Origin: Prolixibacteraceae bacterium
GTDB lineage: Bacteria > Bacteroidota > Bacteroidia > Bacteroidales > Prolixibacteraceae
NCBI GenBank assembly: GCA_019720755.1
Contig: CP081303.1
Coordinates: 1,674,001-1,738,000, forward strand
DNA: 64,000 bases
Direction: 5' to 3'
Under the pieces are notes generated by a model, which saw only the letters and a list, made by a program, of their open reading frames with translations, had not been told where the DNA came from and ran no database searches. A program made the translations under genes and the position numbers. Shown here piece by piece: positions 10,488-19,105 of this stretch. Position 1 is the stretch's first letter; each line of letters starts with the position of its first letter.

Positions 10488-10990
10488 AACAAAACTTACT
10501 TTAGGACAAGAAATAGGTATAGATGGAAATACGATTGTCTGTTTCCATTCTTCCTAGTTGTTCCTAGTATACAGTGAGTTATAAATACAATTTCACTACT
10601 CAACGCTTAATCTTGAATACAAATCTGTTGTCAATTTCGAATTAATTATAGTTCAATTAATAGTATTATAGTACAATCCCATGAACTATTGTTCAATTAT
10701 TATGATTTAAGTTGTAAATAGTGTATTTAACATTTATTTCATTTAATATCATAAAAAAAATAAATGTCAAATAGCATGTATTGTATATAGTGCAGTTAAT
10801 GAGGTTGTTTTGTGTTTAGTGATATTTTTTTTTGTTTATTAGTGTTGGTTTATGTTAATGATGTTATTTAATTTGCAATTCATTACATTATTGTATTAGT
10901 GGTTTTTAGATATCTATAAGCCGTAAGTGACTCAATTTTATTATTGGGCTGATGATAATTAATTATTTATGCTTTAATAAATATGATTAG
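10488..10990. other. A+T-rich intergenic region upstream of the peptide cassette
   Basis: About 500 bases, very A+T rich, with no credible gene. The 9-mer GTTCAATTA occurs twice (10651-10659 and 10691-10699). It is the likely promoter region of the lipoprotein gene starting at 10991, but I cannot place a -33/-7 pair with confidence. Confidence 0.4.
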
Positions 10991-11111
10991 ATGATAGTTG
11001 ATTGTAATAAGAGGTTTATAGTTAGTGTTATAACTGTAGTATTGTTTGTTGGGTGTGCAAAGGTTAGATCTAGTGAGATTTTAGAAAACAGAGTAGATGA
11101 ATATAAGTGGA

Positions 11112-11556
11112 CAGGGCTTTTCCATAAAAACTAAAAAAGTCATCAAAAAGTGTTTTATTTGAATTACAACAAACATATAAAACCTTTAAGATGACTAAAA
11201 AAACGAAGTTAAGGAATACTATGAATATTTGAAAGAAAATTTAGTTGATCCTAGAGATTCACGAGGAAAGAAGCATGATTTAGAGTTTGTACTTGTTGGT
11301 GTCACACTATCTATTATTACTGGCAATACCTTGCTCTCTGAGATCTCTCGTTTTTTAGAGAACTATCATTCTATCTTACTAAGGATTGTCGGAGTACCCA
11401 AATGTAAACCAATATCATATAGTCAGTTACGTCGTATAATATCCTATTTAACTTTAACTAATTATCAAGAGGTTCAATCAAACTATTTTGGATGGGAGAA
11501 TACAAAAGATGATGATGATTGGATTTCACTAGATGGCAAGGAGTTACGAGGAACAA
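11112..11556 (+). mobile_element. ISAs1-family fragment (left end plus transposase N-terminus)
   Basis: The left terminal repeat is followed by the transposase start. The natural ATG appears to be 11191, but the frame shifts within the A7 run at 11197-11203; the continuing frame reads EVKEYYEYLKENLVDPRDS and reaches the first catalytic block (SLDGKELRG) before the sequence jumps to lipoprotein code. The right end and the remaining DDE residues are missing. Confidence 0.8.
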
Positions 11557-11801
11557 TCATATCTGATAGAATATATAATGAGAAGAAAAACTTTAAAATA
11601 AGACCGGATCGTTATTATGAGTTGTCTTATTGGGATGATAAATGGATTACGATATCTAAGATCGACAAGGTAGATAGCACTGGAGTATTAAAATTTGAAA
11701 ATGTGCCTCTTGGAGGCTTTTATTGGGTTCATTCTCCGCAAGAAGGAAAAGGTTGGGAAAGACCGTTTATTTATAAAGATGGGAAGCAATTGTTTTATTA
11801 A
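11229..11801 (+). CDS. Chimeric open frame: transposase N-terminus fused to lipoprotein C-terminus
   Basis: A continuous 190-codon frame. Codons 1 to about 110 are ISAs1-type transposase (to DGKELRGTI); the rest is the C-terminal discoidin-like tail of the transglutaminase-like lipoprotein. The junction is near 11553-11562 and happens to be in frame. The nominal start is a TTG, and the true IS start at 11191 is frameshifted, so it may not be translated. Without a signal peptide the product would be cytoplasmic. Treat it as debris unless expression is shown. Confidence 0.7.
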   Translation: MKENLVDPRDSRGKKHDLEFVLVGVTLSIITGNTLLSEISRFLENYHSILLRIVGVPKCKPISYSQLRRIISYLTLTNYQEVQSNYFGWENTKDDDDWISLDGKELRGTIISDRIYNEKKNFKIRPDRYYELSYWDDKWITISKIDKVDSTGVLKFENVPLGGFYWVHSPQEGKGWERPFIYKDGKQLFY

Positions 11802-11856
11802 AGGTAGTGAAATGGAAAGTGCAACTAATATTTGATTTAAATACAACTAAAATTTG

Positions 11857-13785
11857 ATGATAAAACAGAGTCTTACATATCTACGAGAAAGTCTGTCACT
11901 GATGATGATTGGGGCATTACTGTGTTGTAGTCAGGTTATTTGTCATTCCATGATGAATGGTACTGTTACATCTAAATGGGTGTACTTGTCAGCGGTGTCC
12001 ATTCTTCTTCTTACATGTATGGCTTTCTATTTAATGACACAAAGACAGACACAGCATAGAGTATACTGGGTAGATTGTTTTGCCTCTCTATTGTATATAT
12101 ATATATTAAGTCGGTGTGATGCCTCCCAATATGTTTCTGTGTTGAAAATCAGTTCGGTTTTTATTTCTTGGATTGCCTTAAGGGGCTTTGTTCGTTCAAA
12201 ATATGTAGAGCATGTTCTCGTGCTGTATTTACTATTTGTATTATGTCTTTGTATATATGGATTCTTGCAAATTTTGGGAATTACAAATTCATTTCATTCC
12301 CATTTCTTAGTTACAGGTTCTTTTCACAATCCTGGTCCATATGCAGGTTATATTATGAGTGGTGTGCCATTATCCCTTGGAATATATTGGATTACCAAAC
12401 AACGTATTAAAAAGAATAAAGCAAGTGATTGTGAGATAGACTATTTGGTGAAGTTTGGAAATTATAAATTAAAGATCCCGAACCGAGATGTAATGCTTAA
12501 CTACTTATCACAGCTGATCTTGGTTTTGGTTGTCATATTATTGCCTTCAACTCAATCGCGCGCAGCATTTATTGGGATGATTATTGGTTGTCTATATATG
12601 GTTTATTCTTTTAGAAGGACTTTATCTCAGTATAATAAGATTAAACTTCTTTTTCAATGGCCATCTAAACGAATCCGATTTATTGCAATGATGGGCATGG
12701 TGTTATTCCTGTTTTTAGGTGGTTATTTATTATATCTGACCAAGAAAGGGTCGGCTGATGGTCGGATATTAATGTGGAGAGTATCGACTGAGATGATAAA
12801 AGACAAACCACTACTGGGGTGGGGTGTCAGTGGGTTTGAGGCTCATTATGGAACATATCAAGCGGAATGGTTTAAAGAAGGAAAAGGGACCGTGTCTGAG
12901 GAACTGGTTGCAGGAACTCCAGATGCCCCTTTTAATGAGATTGTTAGAGTCTTGGTGTCGTTAGGGGGCGTTGGATTCGTATTATCTATTTTACTTTTCC
13001 GGTCGATATGGTATGGTCGTAAAAAGGGGCATATTACATCTTTTAATGGATTGAATACTACATTAAAAGGTGGTGTCATCTCCATTCTCGTATTTAGTAT
13101 GTTCTCCTACACCTTAGATATTGCTCCTATGGTCGTTCAGTTGTTGATTCTTTCCGTACTACTCGTCAATAACCAAAGATATCCATTTGTATTATCATTG
13201 GGATGTTGGAAGTCAAAATACCCACTATTTGTTGGACATATTCTAGGTGTTATGATGTTAATCCTGATACCATTTTTATCTTCTGCAACCTGGAGAAGTT
13301 TTAAGGGATATCAGTCATGGAAAGAAGCGTATGACCTGTATAGGTATGGCGTTTATGATGATGCGAATAAGGAGTATGAACATGCTAATAGGTTACTTCC
13401 TGACGATGGCTTGTTGTGTCAAATGTATGGGAAGAGTTTGCAAATGAACGAGGAGTACGATGAAGCAAAGCAAATATTACTTCATGCTTCTAGTTTACGT
13501 AGTGATCCAATTTTGAGTATGACTTTAGGTCAATGTTATCAACAAATTGGAGAAATAAAGCAAGCGGAGACTCTATATTGGGATTCATGGTATATGATCC
13601 CTCATAAATTTTATCCGAAATATTTATTGGCTAAACTATATCAATATACTGGTGAGGATAAACAATTCGTTGAGATTGCGAATGAATTGTTGTCTAAAAA
13701 GATGAAAGTTAAATCCAAGGCGATTGAAGAGATGCGAAATGAATTAATAGGAATGATCAATAACGTGGAAGATGAAAATAGATAG
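11857..13785 (+). CDS. O-antigen-ligase-like (Wzy_C) membrane protein with TPR tail
   Basis: A 642-residue inner-membrane protein with about ten to twelve hydrophobic helices in residues 10-480, then a C-terminal TPR-like region (about 500-640) containing YRYGVYDDANKEYEHA and DEAKQILLHA. Family marks of O-antigen ligase/Wzy proteins are TQSRAAFIGMIIG, the loop RILMWRVSTEMIKDKPLLGW and FNEIVRVLVSLG. Classical members transfer polysaccharide from a lipid carrier. A TPR-bearing member next to a secreted-peptide gene may instead glycosylate or tether an exported product; that is inference. An ATG at 11857 is preferred over the TTG one codon upstream. The end overlaps the next gene by 14 bases. 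Confidence 0.8.
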   Translation: MIKQSLTYLRESLSLMMIGALLCCSQVICHSMMNGTVTSKWVYLSAVSILLLTCMAFYLMTQRQTQHRVYWVDCFASLLYIYILSRCDASQYVSVLKISSVFISWIALRGFVRSKYVEHVLVLYLLFVLCLCIYGFLQILGITNSFHSHFLVTGSFHNPGPYAGYIMSGVPLSLGIYWITKQRIKKNKASDCEIDYLVKFGNYKLKIPNRDVMLNYLSQLILVLVVILLPSTQSRAAFIGMIIGCLYMVYSFRRTLSQYNKIKLLFQWPSKRIRFIAMMGMVLFLFLGGYLLYLTKKGSADGRILMWRVSTEMIKDKPLLGWGVSGFEAHYGTYQAEWFKEGKGTVSEELVAGTPDAPFNEIVRVLVSLGGVGFVLSILLFRSIWYGRKKGHITSFNGLNTTLKGGVISILVFSMFSYTLDIAPMVVQLLILSVLLVNNQRYPFVLSLGCWKSKYPLFVGHILGVMMLILIPFLSSATWRSFKGYQSWKEAYDLYRYGVYDDANKEYEHANRLLPDDGLLCQMYGKSLQMNEEYDEAKQILLHASSLRSDPILSMTLGQCYQQIGEIKQAETLYWDSWYMIPHKFYPKYLLAKLYQYTGEDKQFVEIANELLSKKMKVKSKAIEEMRNELIGMINNVEDENR

Positions 13786-14875
13786 GTTAAAAAAATATTG
13801 TACCGTTGGTCTTTATACTGTCATTTTCATGGTGGTTATAGGAAGGTTAGTCAATCTAATAGGCATATCAAGCTATATCGTTCCCTCTGCTTCAATGTTA
13901 CCTACCATATTGCCGGGGGAAAGAATTTATGTCGATAAATTGGGTTATGGAGAGACGGTTCGTTTTCTAGGCATGTCGATACGTATGCCAAAATTTAGGG
14001 GTATTCAACGAGGGAGTGTTATTGCATTTCATTTTCCTGAGGGAGATACTGTTTTTGTGGATACACCTTTTGATAATTTTTATGATATGAAGCGTCGCTC
14101 TATTGTAAATAAGAGAGATATCCTGTTGAAGACTTCCATGTTCCTTCCTTTATCGTTCAGGCCTCTTTATGTAAAAAGATGTATTGGTCTACCTGGTGAT
14201 AGTTTATCGATTAAAAAAGGTGATATTTATTTGAACTCCATGATATATGATGCACATTTTAATACAAAAAGGTGGTACCATATCTATGTGAAAGATCTAC
14301 TTAAAGTGAAAAAGTGGTTATCATTCATCTCTAATAACCAATTCAAAAGATGGCATGGGCATCATGTCGTACTCTTGACTGAGTCGGAGAGAACTGGCAT
14401 AGAGACATTGATTGATTGTGGTGTGCTGGATCGTATTTCACCATATATAGAAACATTTGTTAACCATAGTACCTACCCTTTTCTTGGTGACCATCCTATT
14501 TCATGGACATGGGATAATTATGGTCCTGTTTATATTCCAAAGAAAGGTGATACGCTTCAGATCAAAGGAGATCATATTTATAGATATAAACGAATGATTG
14601 AAGTGTATGAAAAGAACTCGGTTCATATTCATAATGACTCTCTTTTCGTAAATGGAAGATATTGCGAAAAATATATATGCAAGCAGGATTATTATTTTAT
14701 GATGGGAGATAATAGACACAACAGTCTGGATAGCAGAAATTGGGGTTTGGTTCCAGAAGATCATATTGTGGGGCGCGTTTTTGCTGTAAAGTCATCGAAA
14801 GGGAATGTGATACCAAGATTGATTGATTCAAGAATGGATTCTATTGATTCGTGTATTAAAACAAGGAGGAAATGA
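13772..14875 (+). CDS. Signal peptidase I (S26 family), cassette-associated
   Basis: A 367-residue membrane-anchored serine/lysine peptidase that removes signal peptides on the periplasmic face. One N-terminal helix (about 11-31) is followed by box B (SYIVPSASMLPT, nucleophile Ser41), the general-base block YVKRCIGLPGDS (Lys135) and the C-terminal block MMGDNRHNSLDSRNWG (about 310-325). All key residues are present. The long segments between boxes are usual for Bacteroidota enzymes. It overlaps both neighbours (14 and 4 bases), so it belongs to the operon rather than being the housekeeping lepB. I infer that it processes the cassette's own exported proteins, with the small peptide at 17517 as the obvious candidate. 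Confidence 0.88.
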   Translation: MKIDRLKKYCTVGLYTVIFMVVIGRLVNLIGISSYIVPSASMLPTILPGERIYVDKLGYGETVRFLGMSIRMPKFRGIQRGSVIAFHFPEGDTVFVDTPFDNFYDMKRRSIVNKRDILLKTSMFLPLSFRPLYVKRCIGLPGDSLSIKKGDIYLNSMIYDAHFNTKRWYHIYVKDLLKVKKWLSFISNNQFKRWHGHHVVLLTESERTGIETLIDCGVLDRISPYIETFVNHSTYPFLGDHPISWTWDNYGPVYIPKKGDTLQIKGDHIYRYKRMIEVYEKNSVHIHNDSLFVNGRYCEKYICKQDYYFMMGDNRHNSLDSRNWGLVPEDHIVGRVFAVKSSKGNVIPRLIDSRMDSIDSCIKTRRK

Positions 14876-16866
14876 GATATTTAGGACCAATAATTAGTAT
14901 ATTGATTTGTGTTTCTTGTTTATCTCCAGAGCAGCGGGTAATTAATCAAGCTGGAACGAATGGAGGTGAATTGCAGAAAGTATTAGATCACTTTAAAAAT
15001 GATAGTATTAAAGAGAAATATGAGGCAGCTAAGTTTTTAATTCGCAATATAGGAGGTCACTTTGCGTATGATACATCGCGATTTCATGAATATAAACTCT
15101 TTTTAGATACTGCAAATTATTTACATGGTACTTATAGGGGGAACAATATTGATTCAGTTCTGATATCAGAGTGGAAAAAGCATAAGGCACGACATCGTAG
15201 GGGTAAAGATCGTAATCAGGTATTTTATGATTATAAGTTCTTGACAGCAGATTTCCTCATTAAGGATATTGACCTAGCCTATAGTGCATGGAAAGAAAAT
15301 CCATACGGCTCTAAGGTGACTTTTAATGAATTTAAGGAATATATTTTACCATATAGAGTTACCACCGGGAAATCACTTGAATCTTGGCGATCCTATTTCT
15401 ATGAGAGAGAAAAAGATCATTTTAGTAAGTACTATCCTGATAGTTTAATATCAGCATGTGATAAACTACTGTCTCACTATAAATATTTCAAGCATAACTA
15501 TAATTCAGTACAAGAAATTTCTCTTTTAAGGTATCATGATTTTGAACAACTAAAGAGAGGAAGTTGTCAAGATCGGTGTTGGTATAATATGATGTTATTT
15601 CGTTCTTTAGGAGTTGCTTGTGCCACAGATTTTGTTCCTCATTGGGGGAATCGAAATAGAAATCATTCTTGGAATGTAATTATTCAACATGGAGCATCTT
15701 ATGCATTTGAACCATTTTGGGATGAAGAGAGATGGAAATATAAAATATTATATAATAATAGATCTTGGGATCGAAAATGGGGGAAGTTTCGTTTGCCTAA
15801 GGTGTATAGGTATACATATTCTGATCATATTATTGGTCCTTTACAAGATAAAAGGGTTCGTAAGAATAATATACCGCATTTATTCAGAAATAGAAAACTA
15901 TTGGATGTTTCAACTGAATATTTCAATACAACAAATGTAAATATTAAGTTGTTTGATACACTGCCAGATGCAACATTTTATTGTTACTTGTGTGTTTGGG
16001 GAAATAGAAGGTGGCATCCTGTTCAATATGGAAAGATCATTAATAATAAAGCCAGTTTTATTGATATGGGTAGAGATATTGTATACCTTCCATGTATCTG
16101 TAAGGATGGAAAATTATTACCCGCAAGTAACCCTTTCTTATTGGATGAATATGGATGTGTCAAAGAACTTACTGCAAGTATCCACAAGAGAAGTATTGTC
16201 GTAAGTAAAGTTCTACCACAAGAGCCTCAATTGGGTGATGGAATTAGGTTATTAAAGGGAAGTAGGTTTGAGATTGCTAACGATTCGTCGTTTAATAAAA
16301 GGACAATCATTTATAATATCCCAGATACTATGTTATATGAAAATAATTTTATCCATTTAAAACGTAGCGCTTATGGTCGATATGTCCGATTATTGTTTTC
16401 ATGCTCAAATAAAGAAATAGGATTGTCTAATTTGGAATTTTATAAGAAAGACAGTGAAGGTAAGTTGATAAGACTAGAAGGAAGTATAATTAAATCTAAT
16501 AATATACATGATGGATAACTTAGTAATATATATGATGGCATTGTTTCTACACAGAACAAAGTTTCATTAAGAGGGACATCAGTAAATGATTCATGGGTCG
16601 GTATAGATTTTCATTCTGAAGAAAAGGTAGACGCGGTGAGTTTCTATCCATTAATTCAAAGTGATTTATTAATGAATGATAGTTTTGAGTTATTCTATTG
16701 GGAGAATGGGTGGAGGAGTCTAGGAGTAAAAGAAGGCAACAGGTCTTCGTTACCATTTCACGATGTCCCGAACAATACTCTACTCTTATTAAAGAATTTA
16801 AGGTGGCCACAGGATGGTGCAGAGCGGATTTTTACATACGAAGATGGCAAACAAAAATGGTATTAA
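14872..16866 (+). pseudogene. Transglutaminase-like lipoprotein copy B, one in-frame stop
   Basis: The frame runs from the ATG at 14872 (overlapping the peptidase stop) to 16866, with a single TAA at 16516-16518. Both sides are well preserved. The protein would have 664 residues, or 548 if it stops there. It has a lipobox ending at Cys16, a helical N-terminal domain, then a transglutaminase-like core with Cys232 (KRGSCQDRC) and a His (NHSWN near 265). A C-terminal discoidin-like tail lies downstream of the stop and ends RIFTYEDGKQKWY. The family is surface or periplasmic; it may act as a protease or crosslinker, but the activity is unknown. DUF1573 follows within five bases. Nonsense mutation, readthrough and sequencing error all remain possible. 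Confidence 0.8.
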
Positions 16867-16870
16867 AAAT

Positions 16871-17290
16871 ATGCAAAAAAATGTTTTTTCATTAGCTGTA
16901 ATAATGTTTAGCGTAACAATTGGTGTTATTGTATACGTTTACTATTCATCAATGTCATGTAGTGTGACCTTGACTACTGAAATACAATTTGGTCAAGACT
17001 TTGTGGATATGGGAGATTTAAAACAGGGTATTCCTAGATCAGTCGAGTTTAGATGTAAGAATACTGGATCTGAACCACTTGTTATTAAATATGTAGAGTC
17101 GTCTTGTGGATGTGCTAAGCCCGAGTGGACAAAGCATCCAATTTTACCCAATAAAACAGGGTTGATTAAAGTTACATATGATGCCAAATATCCAGGAAGT
17201 TTTACAAAAACTATAATGGTATTTTGTAATAGTGAAAAAGGAATGGAGAAATTGAAAATAAGAGGTCGAGTTATTCCCTCGGATATATAA
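16871..17290 (+). CDS. DUF1573 domain protein, membrane-anchored
   Basis: About 139 residues from the ATG at 16871, which lies just after the previous stop; upstream in-frame starts (16844, 16814) would overlap the lipoprotein end and lack a sensible signal. One N-terminal hydrophobic helix, then a beta-rich DUF1573 domain with the diagnostic SCGC turn (ESSCGCAKPEW) and a repeated Thr-Tyr-Asp-Ala strand. The domain resembles ASPM/SPD-2/hydin immunoglobulin-like folds and is very common in exported Bacteroidota proteins. No enzymatic function is known. A second, unrelated DUF1573 lipoprotein is at 44302-44796. Its place directly upstream of the peptide gene suggests a periplasmic scaffold or chaperone role. 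Confidence 0.82.
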   Translation: MQKNVFSLAVIMFSVTIGVIVYVYYSSMSCSVTLTTEIQFGQDFVDMGDLKQGIPRSVEFRCKNTGSEPLVIKYVESSCGCAKPEWTKHPILPNKTGLIKVTYDAKYPGSFTKTIMVFCNSEKGMEKLKIRGRVIPSDI

Positions 17291-17307
17291 ACCATAAAAG
17301 ATGAATA

Positions 17308-17355
17308 AGAACAGAAGCCTACATCAACGACCAATTGGAGCGAAGCTTCTGTTCT
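17308..17355 (+). promoter_or_regulatory. Stem-loop 1 in the peptide-gene leader region
   Basis: Perfect 11-bp inverted repeat AGAACAGAAGC (17308-17318) and GCTTCTGTTCT (17345-17355) with a 26-base loop, just after the DUF1573 stop. No U-run follows, so it is a weak terminator at best; it may be an RNA-processing or regulatory structure. Confidence 0.45.
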
Positions 17356-17472
17356 GTAGACCTCATCTTAAAAAAAGAAAGGAGGTTGATGGCAAAGATA
17401 TAATTTTTTATTGAGGTAGATCAATAAGATCTGTGTTGTGAAATGATATACCAGCACATCTAAAGTATAAAA

Positions 17473-17492
17473 AAGAGGCTTAGTCGCCTCTT
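17473..17492 (+). terminator. Stem-loop 2 just upstream of the peptide gene
   Basis: AAGAGGC (17473-17479), loop TTAGTC, GCCTCTT (17486-17492), 24 bases before the peptide ATG. It could terminate transcripts from upstream or mark the 5' end of a processed peptide mRNA. The run downstream is only moderately T-rich. Confidence 0.5.
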
Positions 17493-17516
17493 ATAATTGA
17501 TTTTAAAAATAAAAAG

Positions 17517-17822
17517 ATGAATAAGAAATTTTTTATTGCAGCTATTGCTGTAATCGCAATTTTAGTAAGTGTTAATTTTAGTTTTACAAGAAACGGTTAT
17601 AATAATTTAGATTTAGATGCTATTAGAAATGTCGCAATGGCCGATGCAGAAAACCCAGGTCCTGATGTTTGGTACCGATTTGGAGAGTATACTCTAATTA
17701 CAAATTCTGGATCTTCATCTTCATTAAGTGTAAGTAATGGTGGTACTACGATTACAGGAACATATAATTCCGGTGATAGTTATACAACATATGATTGTAT
17801 TGGTTGGTTCGGAGATTGTTAA
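17517..17822 (+). CDS. NVEALA-type exported small peptide precursor
   Basis: A 101-residue precursor: Met-Asn-Lys-Lys, a hydrophobic export helix (5-24), an Asp-rich linker and the family motif region LDAIRNVAMADAENPG (33-48), which matches the NVEALA signature of Bacteroidota. It then has a Ser/Gly/Thr-rich middle (about 65-85) and a C-terminal CIGWFGDC with Cys94 and Cys101, able to form a disulfide loop. Ala-x-Ala sites (AMA, ADA) in the motif suit signal peptidase I cleavage, which would free a mature peptide of about 57-59 residues. The gene is isolated by hairpins on both sides, fitting high or separately controlled expression. NVEALA function is not established; toxin, signal or adhesin roles are all open. 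The assignment rests on motif and context. Confidence 0.75.
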   Translation: MNKKFFIAAIAVIAILVSVNFSFTRNGYNNLDLDAIRNVAMADAENPGPDVWYRFGEYTLITNSGSSSSLSVSNGGTTITGTYNSGDSYTTYDCIGWFGDC

Positions 17823-17827
17823 AAAAC

Positions 17828-17857
17828 TATATAGCCTTATTTAGGTAAGGCTATATA
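17828..17857 (+). terminator. Stem-loop 3 downstream of the peptide gene
   Basis: Perfect 12-bp hairpin TATATAGCCTTA (17828-17839), loop TTTAGG, TAAGGCTATATA (17846-17857), placed five bases after the peptide stop and 14 bases before the next ATG. No long U-run follows, so it is likely a leaky terminator or mRNA stabiliser that makes the peptide more abundant than the genes after it. Confidence 0.6.
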
Positions 17858-17871
17858 TAAAAACTAAACTA

Positions 17872-19101
17872 ATGAGAAAATTAGCCCTATTAATGAGTGT
17901 CCTACTCGTTGGATGTAGTAGTAAAGTAAATTTTGGTGGCTTTACGTCACAAGATCTTAAGTTATCTGACGTCGAGGTTCTAAAATTAAGCACAGATAGT
18001 CTGGTGACCATTCATGTACCAGAAAGATTAAATGGAGAGACTATTGATGCTTCTTCTATAGTTGATTCTATTTATGCAGTACCTCTTGAAACGAATAAAA
18101 AATGTCTTATAGGGGCTGTGTCCGATATTCGTATACATAATGATCTGATTTATGTTATCGACAAGAGGGTGTCCCAAGCGATATTTGTTTTTGATATGAA
18201 AGGTCGGTTTCTAAATCGAATAGGGAAGAAAGGCCGAGGTCCAGGAGAATATACCAAGTTGTCAGGAGTACATGTGGATAAATGTAATAATGAGATATTG
18301 ATTTCAAGTCCTCCATTGCGAAAGCTCCTTCGATATAATCCCAAGGGAAAGTTTTTAGGGTATATCGACATTAATGTTGCCTATCTTGAATTTAGTATAT
18401 TAAATGATGGAAATATTGTTTTATATGCTTGGAATCAAAAAAACAAACATCTAGGAGAGTTAGAGAATCGTTTGTTTTATATTGTCAATAGAAAAGGAGC
18501 GATCCTAAAAGTTGGTCCAATGTTTAAGCCTGTCTATCCAAAAGTTCATATGATGATGGAGAATGGCTGCATGTCTTCGCTTAATCAAGTTTCATACAGT
18601 CCGATATTGTCAGATACGATATATAGCATAGGTCCTAAGTCAGTTAAGTCCCGGTATTTTCTTGATTTTGGAAAAAATAGTATCCACGGTAAAGTGCCTA
18701 TTTCTTGTTCAACCTATCAGTTTGATCAAAAAGTTCGTAAAAACTATTTGTCTTACTTTTTGGGTTCTCATTTAGAAACAAATTCTTATCTATGTTTTAC
18801 ATATGAGAGTAATGGTAAGCTAATTCATATGTTGTATGATAAGAAAAGCGCATCATTGATTGATTGTAATCGTATACAAGGCGATGAAACACATTTGTTT
18901 TTTTTTCCATTCAACTATTACTCTCACGATAGATTTATTTCGGCGATATCACCTAAAGCTATTTGGGAAATTGGTCAGCAAATCAAGAAGGCTGATAAAG
19001 CTGTATTTCAAAATTATATGAAGATATTTCACAGATATGGTGTTAGGGAATTGAGCATGGATAACAATCCCATTATCGTTTTTACAAAACTGAAAGACTA
19101 G
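17872..19101 (+). CDS. Six-bladed beta-propeller lipoprotein (BF3164-like)
   Basis: A 409-residue lipoprotein; the lipobox gives Cys15 (VLLVGCSSK). After a short spacer comes the pattern of the 6-bladed propeller family common in Bacteroidota: Pro-Leu-Glu-Thr, then DIRIHNDLIYVID, then FDMKGRFLNRIGKKGRGPGEY (NHL-like turn), and a C-terminal blade region with many aromatic residues. These proteins are exported and presumably bind ligands or partners; no enzyme activity is known. From memory, such lipoproteins commonly sit beside NVEALA peptides, which supports both calls. It starts 14 bases after the hairpin and is followed four bases later by the thioredoxin-like gene, so the two are probably co-transcribed. 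Confidence 0.85.
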   Translation: MRKLALLMSVLLVGCSSKVNFGGFTSQDLKLSDVEVLKLSTDSLVTIHVPERLNGETIDASSIVDSIYAVPLETNKKCLIGAVSDIRIHNDLIYVIDKRVSQAIFVFDMKGRFLNRIGKKGRGPGEYTKLSGVHVDKCNNEILISSPPLRKLLRYNPKGKFLGYIDINVAYLEFSILNDGNIVLYAWNQKNKHLGELENRLFYIVNRKGAILKVGPMFKPVYPKVHMMMENGCMSSLNQVSYSPILSDTIYSIGPKSVKSRYFLDFGKNSIHGKVPISCSTYQFDQKVRKNYLSYFLGSHLETNSYLCFTYESNGKLIHMLYDKKSASLIDCNRIQGDETHLFFFPFNYYSHDRFISAISPKAIWEIGQQIKKADKAVFQNYMKIFHRYGVRELSMDNNPIIVFTKLKD

Positions 19102-19105
19102 CCCA

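Larger units (their letters stand above)
10991..11801 (+). pseudogene. Transglutaminase-like lipoprotein copy A, gutted by an IS
   Basis: The first about 41 codons (10991-11111) encode a lipoprotein signal with lipobox Leu-Phe-Val-Gly-Cys. An ISAs1-type end (CAGGGCTTTTCCATAAAA) begins at 11112. The last about 80 codons (about 11560-11801) match the C-terminus of the homologue at 14872-16866 (ELSYW...W, a VPLGG-type turn, ending FIYKDGKQLFY). The 3' half of the IS and about 80% of the lipoprotein gene are therefore deleted. The intact paralogues suggest it once encoded a protein of 500-660 residues with a transglutaminase-like domain. It would have been the first gene of the cassette. Confidence 0.75.

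Noticed and set aside
11857-13785. Housekeeping O-antigen ligase for lipopolysaccharide
   Set aside because: It has a TPR tail and sits in a peptide cassette without any glycosyltransferase or other LPS gene nearby.
16516-16518. Recoding of TAA as an amino acid
   Set aside because: TAA ends many ordinary genes here, including the peptide gene and nusB-region genes, and no suppressor tRNA was seen.
17301-17411. 36-codon open frame between DUF1573 and the peptide gene
   Set aside because: Overlaps the first stem-loop and has no signal or motif; more likely untranslated leader.
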